DNA of 36,450 bases, from positions 1 to 36,450 of the forward strand of contig JALNYW010000005.1 in the NCBI GenBank assembly GCA_023229665.1, read 5' to 3'. A model generated the notes under the pieces. That model saw only the letters and a program-made list of their open reading frames with translations, was not told the origin of the DNA and ran no database searches. The stretch's first letter is position 1. Each line of letters opens with the position of its first letter. This stretch comes from Patescibacteria group bacterium (GTDB lineage Bacteria > Patescibacteriota > Patescibacteriia > 2-12-FULL-60-25). Shown here piece after piece: positions 23,549 through 31,992 of the stretch. Both the position numbers and the translations under genes were made by a program.

Positions 23549-25471
23549 GTGGACAGAGGCCATACCGCAAAATCCGTTCACCACGAAAAAACGCTTTTTC
23601 GCCAAGATGTCTCTGGAATGTCCGGAGTAGAAGCGTTGCGTATAGCATCCAAATTGAATGCGGCACTCGTCGGCGTACTTGCGTGCGGAACGCTCGCGGC
23701 ATTCCTCGTTCTCGAAACGACGATCAAACCGCGGTTCGACGAGATCGAACGAGCGAATGCGTTCCTCAATCATGCGCGAGTTGTAGACGCGTTAAATGCG
23801 GCAACCGAAAAACTCCAGACCGCAACCCAGGACTATGCATTTTGGGATGAGACGTACCGCTTCGTCCAAGGCCAGAACACTGCCGACTTCGTCAAATCTA
23901 ACCTTGAGCCGCAGTTCAAGGCTGTCGAAAATCTTGGTGTCAATATCCTCATCTTCTTAGATGAATCCAACAAGATCCAATGGGGCGCGGCCTTCAATCT
24001 CGAAACGCAGGAGCCGTTGCCCGGCGTTTTAGACGAGCTCGCAACTTTCAGTAAGGCACATCCCAACGTCAATGGGCAGGCGCCCTTCGCGAAGCGGGGG
24101 TTGGTGCGTTCTTCGCAGGGACTTCTCCTCATCTCGATCGCGCCAGTGCTTAAAAGCGATCGCACCGGCATACCGATGGGACGGGTCATTTCTGCCAAGA
24201 AGCTGGATATGGACGGCCTAAGGCAATTGACCGGTGTCAATTTTTCAATCGAAAACTTGCCGCCCGGCGTTGGTCGCGCCGAAGGCGACATCGCGATTGA
24301 GAGTCTCACCGACAAACTTTTAACGTCCTCCTTGATTGATGACGTGGGTGGAAATCCGTTGGTAAAACTCGCGGTCACTTCGCCTCGAGATGTCAGCCAT
24401 GCCGGAGCCGCGGCGATCCGATCGGCCCTACTTCTGATGGCGATCGCCTTTCTCATCGGAAATTTCGTGCTCTGGGTTTTCTTGCGCCGGAGCGTCGTCA
24501 ACCGCATCGAGGCTCTGAAAAGCCACTTCGCGAGCGCCGGAACGAGCGGCACGATTCAAAGGACCTCGCTCACGAGCAGCGATGACGAAATCGCCGAACT
24601 TGCGTCATCATTCAACGCAATGGCGGAGCAAGTTAATCACCTTCGCGATGCCTTGGCGGACAGCGCATATTTAGCGGGACTCTCGGAATGGGCTGCCGGC
24701 ACGCTGCACAACGTTAGGAATGGGCTCGCGCCGATCACGGCTGCGGCATGGAAGATCGAGAAGAGCTATCCAACCTCTTGGCTTGATAAGGTCTCGATGG
24801 CCACTTCGGAATACGCTGCTCAAGCAACGCCAGATGATAGGCGAGAGAAGCTTAACGCATATCTCGTCGGGAGTGCTGGCAAGCTCGAGCAATCAGCCAG
24901 GGAAACGCTGTTGCTGGTCGCTGAGCTGAACACGGCAAGTCGCAATGTAATCGACATGGTGTCGGAATTCGAGCGTTACGCGACGCGCAAAGTGGACGTG
25001 GAACCCACCGATCTGCTGCCGTTAATAAGGTCGAGCGTGTCTGCAACGACGCTGTTGGCAGAACGTAATATCGCTGTCGTCATACCCGCCCTAACGTCTT
25101 CGGTGCTGGCCAACGGCATCATCCTCCGCCAGATTTTGACGAACGTTCTCGTGAACGCGGCTGAGGCTGTGCACGCCCAATCCCAAAGCGGTCGTGTGGA
25201 TGTCGTTATCGACGATTCATCAAGCGACGTTGTGCGGATTGCCATTCGCGATAATGGCGAAGGCATCGCTCATGACCGATTGGCAGCGATCTTTCAGAAG
25301 GGTGAAAGCACAAGGTTGGCCCGATCAGGGGGGCTTGGCCTTCATTGGTGTGCCAACGCGATCAAACTATTGGGTGGATCGATTGCGGCGTCGAGCGATG
25401 GAATCGGCCACGGAACGACGATCACAATCGAACTTCTCAAGCCTTCCGAATTCAAGCGGAAGGCAGCATGA
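23549..25471 (+). CDS. CHASE4 sensor histidine kinase with HN-type phospho-acceptor box
   Basis: A 640-residue membrane kinase. Helix 1 (about 36-54), a periplasmic CHASE4 domain (about 75-275; TATQDYAFWDETYRFVQ and NLGVNILIFLDESNK are typical), helix 2 (about 289-312) and HAMP (RIEALKSHF...SSDDEIAELASSFNAM). The H-box is AGTLHNVRNGLAPI with H387 followed by Asn, where most kinases have Glu or Asp. The ATPase domain has RQILTNVLVNAAEAV, IRDNGEGI and GGLGLHWCANAIKLLGG. The HN box puts it in the minority subgroup with HNxxN-type dimerisation domains. The GTG at 23549 gives the longest frame; ATG 23618 also keeps all domains. The stop overlaps the receiver gene start (ATGA), so the two form a pair. 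Confidence 0.9.
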   Translation: MDRGHTAKSVHHEKTLFRQDVSGMSGVEALRIASKLNAALVGVLACGTLAAFLVLETTIKPRFDEIERANAFLNHARVVDALNAATEKLQTATQDYAFWDETYRFVQGQNTADFVKSNLEPQFKAVENLGVNILIFLDESNKIQWGAAFNLETQEPLPGVLDELATFSKAHPNVNGQAPFAKRGLVRSSQGLLLISIAPVLKSDRTGIPMGRVISAKKLDMDGLRQLTGVNFSIENLPPGVGRAEGDIAIESLTDKLLTSSLIDDVGGNPLVKLAVTSPRDVSHAGAAAIRSALLLMAIAFLIGNFVLWVFLRRSVVNRIEALKSHFASAGTSGTIQRTSLTSSDDEIAELASSFNAMAEQVNHLRDALADSAYLAGLSEWAAGTLHNVRNGLAPITAAAWKIEKSYPTSWLDKVSMATSEYAAQATPDDRREKLNAYLVGSAGKLEQSARETLLLVAELNTASRNVIDMVSEFERYATRKVDVEPTDLLPLIRSSVSATTLLAERNIAVVIPALTSSVLANGIILRQILTNVLVNAAEAVHAQSQSGRVDVVIDDSSSDVVRIAIRDNGEGIAHDRLAAIFQKGESTRLARSGGLGLHWCANAIKLLGGSIAASSDGIGHGTTITIELLKPSEFKRKAA

Positions 25472-26001
25472 AGGGTAGAAATCGTTCGCCGCGATTGTTG
25501 GTCGTCGACGACGATCCATCGGTAGCAGCAGCCTATAGGCTCATTCTGGAAGAACCAAATCGCGCTGGTGACAGCGACCGGACGTCTCGTCTCGACGACC
25601 TTGAGGCGGAGTTGTTCGGGACGAGCGAGATCAAGGAGGAAAAGCACGACTGGAGAATTCAATTTCTCGATCAAGGCATCGATGCCGTCTCAGAGATACG
25701 CCGCTCGCTGGAAGCTAATGATCCCGTGACCGCCATCTTTCTCGACGTGCGGATGCCTCCCGGTATTGACGGCTACGAGACGGCGCGGCAGATCCGCCTT
25801 CTCGACAGAGGCGTCCACATCGTCATTGTAACCGCATTTTCAGATTACAGTTACGAGGACTTTTTGCTCGTCGCGGGCCCAGCAGACCGACTGAACTATC
25901 TCCCGAAGCCGATTTGGCCGCATGAATTGCGTCAAGTCGCGCAAGTTCTGATGAGCGAGAAAGGTTACTCATCGCTCCCGGATCACGCACACGTCGAGTG
26001 A
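25468..26001 (+). CDS. Single-domain response regulator with insertion in the receiver
   Basis: A 177-residue protein: LLVVDDDPSVAAAYRLILEE, then about 30 extra polar residues (34-60), then WRIQFLDQGIDAVSEIRRSL. The phospho-acceptor D93 lies in TAIFLDVRMPPGIDGYETA, and the protein continues HIVIVTAFSDYSYED and RLNYLPKPIWPHEL with K147. There is no output domain. The insertion between the first helix and second strand is unlike CheY but is seen in receivers paired with large CHASE4 or PAS kinases. Its ATG overlaps the kinase stop. It may relay phosphate or act through protein contact, possibly on the GGDEF-EAL protein; that is speculation. Confidence 0.9.
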   Translation: MKGRNRSPRLLVVDDDPSVAAAYRLILEEPNRAGDSDRTSRLDDLEAELFGTSEIKEEKHDWRIQFLDQGIDAVSEIRRSLEANDPVTAIFLDVRMPPGIDGYETARQIRLLDRGVHIVIVTAFSDYSYEDFLLVAGPADRLNYLPKPIWPHELRQVAQVLMSEKGYSSLPDHAHVE

Positions 26002-26037
26002 ACGATAACGTCACTAGAACCGCAGCAGATCACTGGC

Positions 26038-26850
26038 TCAGACCGCATGCCAGACCCACACATTGGGCTCAACATACGAACCAACCCCTTTGCGATGGTC
26101 CACACGGAGAGGGGCCAATCCTCCTCTGAGCGGAATTGAACCGTCGCGACTTAGACTTTCGACCGTCGCCCAATCTTCCCAAAACTCAATCGGCTTCTCC
26201 ACGACCATCGACCGGTCACACACGCCCCTGAGTGTGCCGCCCGCAGCGACGTGACTGCGTAGCCAGGGGTCAAAGATGCGACCGCGGTCGTCCCCCCAGG
26301 CAACGTACTCGCCCATCTCGATAAAGGGATAGTTCGTCTTGCCACTCGGGCGAACTGGCGCAATCACCCCCGAGCATCCATGCAAGTCGGCGACGACAGC
26401 CATGGCTTTCACCAAGTCTCTAGCCAGTCCGCGATGCCGGTGTGCTTCGGGAACCGAGATTGAAAGGGCTCCTATGATATTCGCGAAGTGCCCCTTCTGA
26501 GCGCTTGCGGTGTCGACGATCCAGTCCCACCCTTCGCGTGGGAGGGCGGCGTCGTTCGCCAAATTGAGTGGAACGCACATGCCGGTTGCGACGAGCTCAC
26601 CAGTTTCCGCGTCCGTCATACACAGATGGCCTTCGGGGTGCCGCTCAAGCAGTTCCTCATAATGTGCGAAGTGTGCCGGCGTGTAATCGAGGAACGCGAG
26701 TTCGTCCCAGACCTCATTCTCCATTGCAACACACGCGTCAAATAGGTCAGGACGGTTTTCGCATGTGTCGACGATGAAACGCTCAATTCGTTCAACGCCG
26801 ACGTTCGCGGGACGTACGCCCGGTGAACGTCTCTCGACAAGTTGCAACAC
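26038..26850 (-). CDS. GNAT-family N-acetyltransferase
   Basis: A 270-residue protein containing a GNAT core: YEELLERHPEGHLCMTDAETGELVATGMCVPL (strands 2-4), then NIIGALSISVPEAHRHRGLARDLVKAMAVVADLHG. In the latter the RHRGLA run is the acetyl-CoA pyrophosphate loop (motif A, R/Q-x-x-G-x-A). The following strand region is SGVIAPVRPSGKTNYPFIEMGEYVAW. It would transfer an acetyl group from acetyl-CoA to an unknown amine. The start GTG at 26850 has GGGTGG upstream. It is convergent with the response regulator gene and upstream of an integrase fragment and truncated nitrilase; GNAT and nitrilase genes are paired in some bacteria, so these two may once have been neighbours. Confidence 0.8.
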   Translation of the reverse strand: MLQLVERRSPGVRPANVGVERIERFIVDTCENRPDLFDACVAMENEVWDELAFLDYTPAHFAHYEELLERHPEGHLCMTDAETGELVATGMCVPLNLANDAALPREGWDWIVDTASAQKGHFANIIGALSISVPEAHRHRGLARDLVKAMAVVADLHGCSGVIAPVRPSGKTNYPFIEMGEYVAWGDDRGRIFDPWLRSHVAAGGTLRGVCDRSMVVEKPIEFWEDWATVESLSRDGSIPLRGGLAPLRVDHRKGVGSYVEPNVWVWHAV

Positions 26851-27216
26851 AATACCACCCGTTTTGACCCAATATGGGACGATGATAAACGAAGTGGTAA
26901 CAAGCGCAACTTCACCAGGGATTGCGGCGCCGGAATTCGACCATGCACTGCAACACTTTTGCGACCGCTAAAAACTTTCATTAGAGCGCAAGACGCTAAA
27001 GCGGACGGCGGCGGGGACGCTGCCAACGGGTTGAGCCGAAGATACAGATATCGCGGCACCGAGATCCTCGCGGTCGCCCTAAGATCCTTCCCGACAAACA
27101 AGAACGGCTACAGTACACGGGAAAGGCCCCCCGTCATTTCCGACGGAGGCTTCCCGCACACTTCAGTTTGTGGCGGCAGCGGAAGCGCTCAGCGTATCCT
27201 ACGGGGGCCCGATGCT
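26851..27216. other. No gene recognised
   Basis: Short frames here have no protein-like pattern. The stretch presumably holds the promoter of the acetyltransferase gene and debris on the right side up to the integrase fragment. A purine-rich ACGGGAAAGGCCCCCCGTCA at 27117-27136 could form a weak GC hairpin, but without the U-run of a terminator. Confidence 0.35.
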
Positions 27217-27570
27217 TTAAGCGGCGACGAGTTGGTTGGCCGGATCGGCGAGGGCCGCTTTGTTGGTATCGAGGAAATTGGCCCAGCGCACCATAAGCAG
27301 TTTTCGCTCTCGCCTCCTTATCGATGTAGCGAGGGAAGCCGCCGGGGTCAGCTTGCATGGCCATCAGCGCGCAACCGACAAGGGGGATCTCGCGGGCGGA
27401 TTCCTTGGTTCTGAGGACGCGGTTCTTCGGCGCGATCCTGACATGGGGAATGCCGCCCTTGAGCAGGATGTTCTCCGGCAGAAGGTTGCAGGCCTCGCTG
27501 GTGCGCAGCCCCGTCTCGACCATCAGGTAGATGACGCCGCGCGCTTCTGCGCGCTGTGTTTCGGATCTCC
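27217..27570 (-). pseudogene. Internal fragment of a tyrosine integrase
   Basis: The minus strand reads RGVIYLMVETGLRTSEACNL, LPENILLKGGIPHVRIAPK and REIPLVGCALMAMQADPGGF, ending PRYIDKE. This is the catalytic-domain segment around the first active-site arginine (TGLRTSEA) and the following beta sheet, including the basic strand. The HxxR and Tyr motifs are missing. Right after the break a different frame gives RKLLMVRWANFLDTNKAALADPANQLVAA and a stop at 27217-27219, which resembles an integrase C-terminal tail, so the piece in between was probably deleted. It differs from both the intact integrase and the 18444 relic, making it a third recombinase. Confidence 0.7.
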
Positions 27571-27630
27571 CAATGGCAGAGGTTGCACTCTGACAGCGTT
27601 GTCGAGTGCTAAACGCGCCTCCGTCCTATT

Positions 27631-28179
27631 TCAAAGCGCGGTCGGCACACGTAGGTCGCTGAGCTGCGTCGATAGCGTATCGGGTCTCATGTCGGTCGGG
27701 ATGTCCGCCACAAGCAAGACCTCTCCATTCGGACCTGCCCGAGCCAAGTCAATGCCGTCGGGACCAGCTATTCCGCTGAGCCCTGTGAAGTGGAGTGCCC
27801 CCTCACACCCTGAGTGATTGGCATAGGCGACGCTGATGCCGTTTTCGAGCGCGCGAGCGCGAACAAGTGTTTTTGGTACTTCCCAATACGGCGCCATGTT
27901 GGCGGTAGGCACGAGCACCAGTTCCACCCCTCTGCGTCTCAGAGCTCGGGAAAACTCGGGAAACTCGATATCATAGCAGATAGCCAAGCCGATCGTTAGA
28001 CCACCGACAGAAGTAACGACGTACTGATCGCCTGGTGTGAAGTAAGACGCTTCGAGAGCGCCGAACAGCTGAACCTTGCGGTAGACGGCAACTAGATGGC
28101 CTTTTCTATCGATGAGTGCCGCAGAGTTGTAGACTCGCCTATCCTCTACTTGGAAGCTATCGTCAGCTTCTGTGTGCAC
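27631..28179 (-). pseudogene. N-terminally truncated carbon-nitrogen hydrolase (nitrilase superfamily)
   Basis: The frame keeps the second half of a nitrilase fold: VYNSAALIDRKGHLVAVYRKVQLFG (catalytic Lys in YRK), YFTPGDQYVVTSVGGLTIGLAICYDIEFPEFSRALRRRG (catalytic Cys in ICYD), VLVPTANMAPYWEVPKTLVRARALENGISVAYANHSG, and a normal C-terminus. The first 70-90 residues, which carry the catalytic glutamate of the Glu-Lys-Cys triad, are absent: a TAA (minus strand ...GAG-TAA-ATA-CAT) closes the frame about 14 codons before the first recognisable residue. A GTG (28179) could start translation, but the product would lack the triad. The gene would have hydrolysed a nitrile, amide or carbamoyl group. 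Sequence upstream is not nitrilase in any frame. Confidence 0.8.
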
Positions 28180-28533
28180 AATTTGCTCACGCCGCCCGGT
28201 AAATCGATGTATTTACTCGGAAAAAAATCCAATCCATCAATGAACCTGCCGGAGAAATAGGGGACGCCCTTAGTCATCTGTCCGCTTGCTGAGTACCAAA
28301 CCAAGCAAGGCATTTTGTTGGCCCATCTCGCTGCCTCCGCCGCGAGCGTCGGTTTTGGTTCTAAGGCCGCCGCATGGACCTGTTGTAGGGGATGTCCGCT
28401 TAGTCCGGGCTTCGTTCAGAACTTGCAGTTCACGGCCGCATTCTCAGTTGATGCGCGCCTGGCATCAATGGCGCGAAGTTCGCGTTGGTATAGAAGCGGA
28501 AGTTTTGTGGCCAAGGAATTTGAGAGTCAGCAG
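28180..28533. other. No gene recognised
   Basis: The stretch between the truncated nitrilase and the tRNA-like repeat has one 75-codon plus-strand frame (28315-28542) with no family resemblance. It is likely rearranged DNA created when the nitrilase lost its 5' end. Confidence 0.4.
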
Positions 28534-28665
28534 AAAGTGTAAAACTCAGCCCGGAAAATTCTGCGCAAACTCAGGAACTTGGTGGGTGATCACGGGCTCG
28601 AACCGTGGACCCGCTGATTAAGAGCCAACGCGATTTCTAATGAAATCAATGGGGTTTTACACTTT
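28534..28665. repeat. 12-bp inverted repeats enclosing the tRNA-3'-like sequence
   Basis: AAAGTGTAAAAC at 28534-28545 is the exact reverse complement of GTTTTACACTTT at 28654-28665, 108 bp apart. The tRNA-like 42-mer (28579-28620) lies between them. ATGTAAAACTGAGC occurs at the same distance beside the second tRNA-like copy (31907-31920), and ACACTTTGATGTC of the right arm (28659-28671) recurs at 31614-31626. The layout (core flanked by inverted arm sites) looks like a tyrosine-recombinase attachment region. Confidence 0.5.
28579..28620 (-). repeat. tRNA 3'-half sequence (Lys-CTT-like), candidate attachment site
   Basis: On the minus strand the sequence runs from an anticodon-loop-like CTCTTAATC through GCGGGTCC, a T-arm CACGG-TTCGAGC-CCGTG and an acceptor strand ATCACCC followed by ACCA. 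The 5' half of a tRNA is absent: the bases upstream do not pair with the acceptor or form a D-arm. A 42-bp match with one difference lies at 31947-31988. tRNA 3' halves of this kind are the usual footprint of integrase-mediated insertion. The acceptor identity is read from the loop only. Confidence 0.6.
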
Positions 28666-28763
28666 GATGTCGTCATGAGCGGTCATAGAGCGTCAAGAGC
28701 ACTCACCGGCTCTCAGAGTTTCACATCAACCTCGCGACACATGAACTGATCGCTTTGCAAAGA

Positions 28764-28961
28764 GGCTGTGTGAAAACGGCGGCGCAGAAAATCTCAGTAG
28801 AAGATTTTTTCATCGTGGCCCGCATAGCGGCCCTCAATCGCTTCCCAAGCGCTAAGATTTAAGCTCGTGGTGCAGCCAGGCGGTCTCTATTCCGCTAGCA
28901 GGACGCAGCGCGTAGAATAGTTTTCTAAGCGTTTGCTGGGCAAATGCGTTTTCACACAGCC
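28764..28961. mobile_element. 198-bp terminal-inverted-repeat element (MITE or IS remnant)
   Basis: GGCTGTGTGAAAACG at 28764-28778 is the exact reverse complement of CGTTTTCACACAGCC at 28947-28961. GGCTGTGTGAAAAC-type ends are typical of IS1182/IS5-related insertion sequences (recollection). The interior has no transposase-sized frame; a short plus-strand frame reads VEDFFIVARIAALNRFPSAKI and stops. I could not identify an unambiguous target duplication. It is a non-autonomous derivative or solo remnant. Confidence 0.55.
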
Positions 28962-29144
28962 TTCAGAGAATGCGGAAATCGCAAGATCGAACGCCTGTTC
29001 TTTCTTGCGCTACCAAAATGCTCGCGACGCGGTGAAAGCGTTTCATGAGCCTACCTTTCCAATCGGAAGTCTAAGTGTGTTTTCCCGGCAAGTATCGTGT
29101 CGCGGGCGATTTGTTAGAATCGCCCGCTTTGTTGTCAGCGCGCT

Positions 29145-30875
29145 CTATTCGCCAGCGTGACTTACGTTCTTTTGTTCCCGGATTTGCTGGATGACCTGAG
29201 AGAGATTGTAACTCGCTGGGTCCTGCATAGGCGGGTAAGTGGCATAGGACTCTAGTTCCTTTAGCCAAAGGACCTGCCCAATCGGAAGGATATTCCAGTC
29301 GTAGAGGTACGCCGTAACGGGAGCTGCAATAGCTCCGCCCATGCCAAGCATCGTGCCTTGATCAAACCCGACCGCCGTCTCGAACGGATCGCGTTTGATG
29401 TTGTCGACCTGGGCCCACTTATAGTTTTGCGCCCCTTGGAGCCCGCACGTTGCGCAAGAGCCCACCATCGAAAAGTAGATCTTCCAATTCTTGTATCGAA
29501 CGGCTGAGGGTGTCGCACCCGTGTAGTAGAAGAAGGTATCGCGGGCTGACTTCTCCGACTTACCTTCTAGGTAGTCTCGCTGATCGACGCCATCGAGTGT
29601 CGTCTTAACGATGCCGGGATATTGACCCGCTTCAAGTTGTTTCTTCAGCGCATCGCCTTTGGGGCCCCCTGCTATATCCACAAGGGTAGGTAGCCAATCC
29701 AGGGAAGCAAAAATATCGCTCTTGACCGTTCCCGGCTTGATGTGACCAGGCCAGCGCACGACCAGGGGCGCCCGCATGCCGCCTTCCCACGTAGTGAGCT
29801 TCCCTCCCTTAAATGGGGTCGTGCCACCGTCCGGATAGGTTATCACCTCGGCGCCATTATCGGTCGTAAAGGCGATAATGGTGTTGTCGAGCTGGCCCAT
29901 GTCTTCCAGCTTTTTGAGCACGGTGCCGATGTTATCATCCATCTGCTTCATGCCGGCTTCATTGACGCCCCAGTCCTTGCCACCAGGTTCACCCACCATG
30001 GCCAGATATTTGTCCGACAATACGGTGGTGACGTGCATCCTCGCCGGATTGTACCAAACGAAAAACGGCTTGTTGGTTTTCTTGGGATCGTTGCGGTCGA
30101 GGAAATCGACGACCTTGGACGAAATCTCCTCGTCCACGCCTTTCGATCTTTCTAACGTCAGCGGCCCTTCGTCGTGACAATTCTGGTTCGCTGCTGAACC
30201 GTCAGACGACTTGCACCAAAGCACCGGGCGCGGTGGCGTCAAACAAGTCGTCACTTTCGGATCCACTGCACCCGGAACTTCCGGTAAGCCTGGGATCGGC
30301 GTGTTTTTGCAAGGCGGTACAATTGTTTGTTCGGTGGGCGATTTATTGATATCGGGGAAGCTTACCCCTTGCATAGCGTCGAGGTGATATAGATAACCCC
30401 AAAACTCCTGAAAGCCGTGCGCTGTAGGCAGCGCATCTGTGTGATCGCCGAGATGGTTCTTTCCAAATTCGCCTGTTGAGTAACCGAGATCCAACAAGAA
30501 CTTCGACAAGGCAGGTGTACCCGGTCGCAAATAGGTCGGGCTGCCGGGCAGCTGTGGCGGGATCATCCCCGTCCGAAGCGGGTGCATTCCAGTGAAAAAA
30601 GCGCTACGCCCGGCAGTGCAGCTCTGCTCGGCATAGTAAGTCATGAAGAGCGCGCCTTCCTGACCGATACGATCTATGTTCGGAGTTTCTCCCACCATTA
30701 AGCCGCGATGATAGATGCTCGGCTGCATGATGCCGATGTCATCGCCCATGATGAAAAGAATATTGGGTTGGTTTGTTTGTGCTTGTGCGGGGGGAGCGTA
30801 ATAGGGTAACGCGAATAGCGCTGCGGCGGCTGCCAATTGCTTGGGCAAGTTTCGCAAAGGCGTTTTAATATGCAC
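29145..30875 (-). CDS. Periplasmic arylsulfatase
   Basis: A 576-residue sulfatase. Signal peptide residues 1-32 (hydrophobic LAAAAALFALPYYA, cleavage near AQA). NILFIMGDDIG (DD metal ligands 45-46) precedes the active-site segment EQSCTAGRSAFFTG with C86, which must be converted to formylglycine (C-x-A-x-R form, usable by the formylglycine-generating enzyme or anSME). Further motifs: GKNHLGDH, KPFFVWYNPARMHVTT, IAFTTDNGAE (metal DN), and KGGKLTTWEGGMRAPLVVRWPG. Several paired cysteines fit an oxidised periplasm. I chose GTG 30875, with a perfect GGAGG six bases upstream; an in-frame start 20 codons earlier lacks a site. It would release sulfate from organic sulfate esters. No maturase is in the window. 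Confidence 0.9.
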   Translation of the reverse strand: MHIKTPLRNLPKQLAAAAALFALPYYAPPAQAQTNQPNILFIMGDDIGIMQPSIYHRGLMVGETPNIDRIGQEGALFMTYYAEQSCTAGRSAFFTGMHPLRTGMIPPQLPGSPTYLRPGTPALSKFLLDLGYSTGEFGKNHLGDHTDALPTAHGFQEFWGYLYHLDAMQGVSFPDINKSPTEQTIVPPCKNTPIPGLPEVPGAVDPKVTTCLTPPRPVLWCKSSDGSAANQNCHDEGPLTLERSKGVDEEISSKVVDFLDRNDPKKTNKPFFVWYNPARMHVTTVLSDKYLAMVGEPGGKDWGVNEAGMKQMDDNIGTVLKKLEDMGQLDNTIIAFTTDNGAEVITYPDGGTTPFKGGKLTTWEGGMRAPLVVRWPGHIKPGTVKSDIFASLDWLPTLVDIAGGPKGDALKKQLEAGQYPGIVKTTLDGVDQRDYLEGKSEKSARDTFFYYTGATPSAVRYKNWKIYFSMVGSCATCGLQGAQNYKWAQVDNIKRDPFETAVGFDQGTMLGMGGAIAAPVTAYLYDWNILPIGQVLWLKELESYATYPPMQDPASYNLSQVIQQIREQKNVSHAGE

Positions 30876-31090
30876 TGCATACCTCCTAAAATAGAGAGGC
30901 AGTGCTCGCCCGTCTAAATAGATTTTACCACGCAACCTGTAACTTTCAATGTGAATACCGGACGTTTCTCTCTTGAAGGACGTTCGGATGTCATCGGGCG
31001 ATACTTATCGCGCTCGTTCTTCGAACAGATACAAATTATTTGCGACAGGGCACGACCCAAAGTGGGATGCGCTTATTAGGGAGATTCATT

Positions 31091-31495
31091 ATGACATTCG
31101 ATGGCAGCGTCTTTTGGTCTGGCATCTGGAATTTTGTCCTCGGCCTAATTCTCATCCTCCCCCCGATTACCACGCTTTTTGGAGTGCAGATTCCCAACTC
31201 TTTTTGGCCATGGATCGTGGCCGCGTTTCTTTGGTACACATCGGCGACACTAATTATAAGCTCTCAAGACGTGCAAACCTTTGCGTCTATTATCTATTGG
31301 GAAGCGTTGTTACGTTTTGCGGCGGTGGCGATCTTGGTCGTCTATGGCTTCAGATACATCGGGATCTTGCCCGCCACATTGTTTGCGATCTCTGACTTCG
31401 CTTGGGGTATAATCTATATAATGGGACTTCCGAGATCTACAGGTCGTTCTCATAAGTCACTGCTACTCAACCGTCGTGTTGGAGCGGCGGAATGA
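31091..31495 (+). CDS. Small four-helix membrane protein
   Basis: A 134-residue protein with hydrophobic helices at about 8-30 (SGIWNFVLGLILILPPITTLFG), 37-54 (FWPWIVAAFLWYTSATLIIS), 63-83 (IYWEALLRFAAVAILVVYGF) and 87-110 (GILPATLFAISDFAWGIIYIMG), and a basic tail. ATG 31091 is preferred (AGGGAG six bases upstream) to an upstream frame start at 31040. I do not recognise a named family; it resembles small uncharacterised integral membrane proteins next to sulfatases or ascorbate-type transporters. It is divergent from the sulfatase gene; the 215-bp gap probably holds both promoters. Confidence 0.65.
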   Translation: MTFDGSVFWSGIWNFVLGLILILPPITTLFGVQIPNSFWPWIVAAFLWYTSATLIISSQDVQTFASIIYWEALLRFAAVAILVVYGFRYIGILPATLFAISDFAWGIIYIMGLPRSTGRSHKSLLLNRRVGAAE

Positions 31496-31946
31496 TATTA
31501 CCCGGGGGATCGTCGAAAGCATCAAAAGCGGCTTTGCATAATTTGGCATTTATTTCCGCGATCAATCAGCTAGAGGACAATACGCGAGCGAACGCCGATT
31601 AGGGGCGGCCATCACACTTTGATGTCCACTTTTTTATAGATTCAGACGGCGTGATATTCGCTGACGTGCCTTCCTTTAAGATACTGTAGGCATATTCGCG
31701 TAGTGGCGAATGCGTGCGCTCATCCTCTGGCATCTTTCGGCTGGCTCAGTCGCAGTCGACACGATCACCACAGCAAAGGTCGAGCGTTTCGTGATACGTC
31801 GCCGCCTTCCAGGCCCCGGTGTTGGGTGGTGCACACGACGTACCTCATGGATGGTGAGGGCGACCCGATGAGACACCTGGGCTTAATTTTCTATTGTCAT
31901 CTGCAAATGTAAAACTGAGCTGAAAAATCGATCACAATTCGAAGCT
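31496..31946. other. No gene recognised; contains arm-site-like motifs
   Basis: No convincing frame is seen. ACACTTTGATGTC at 31614-31626 repeats the arm at 28659-28671, and ATGTAAAACTGAGC at 31907-31920 repeats the left arm near 28538. These place the stretch as the left flank of an attachment region beside the integrase. Confidence 0.45.
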
Positions 31947-31988
31947 TTGGTGGGTGATCACGGGCTCGAACCGTGGACCCGCCGATTA
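31947..31988 (-). repeat. Second tRNA 3'-half copy abutting the integrase gene
   Basis: This copy matches 28579-28620 over 42 bp with one difference (31983). On the minus strand the anticodon arm reads GCTGA-CTTCTAA-TCGGC, giving a TCT (Arg-like) loop, followed by the same T-arm and ACCA end. The upstream half is the integrase coding sequence, whose TGA stop (31995-31993) forms part of the apparent stem. An integrase gene ending right at a tRNA 3' end is the classical position for an element's own attachment site. Confidence 0.6.
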
Positions 31989-31992
31989 GAAG

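Noticed and set aside
23833..24552. 239-codon minus-strand open frame
   Set aside because: It is antisense to the CHASE4 kinase, with no recognisable motifs.
26616..27101. 161-codon minus-strand frame next to the acetyltransferase
   Set aside because: It overlaps the acetyltransferase N-terminus in another frame and shows no family pattern.
28579..28655. Complete tRNA gene
   Set aside because: Only the anticodon loop to ACCA half is tRNA-like; the other half cannot pair with the acceptor strand or form a D-arm.
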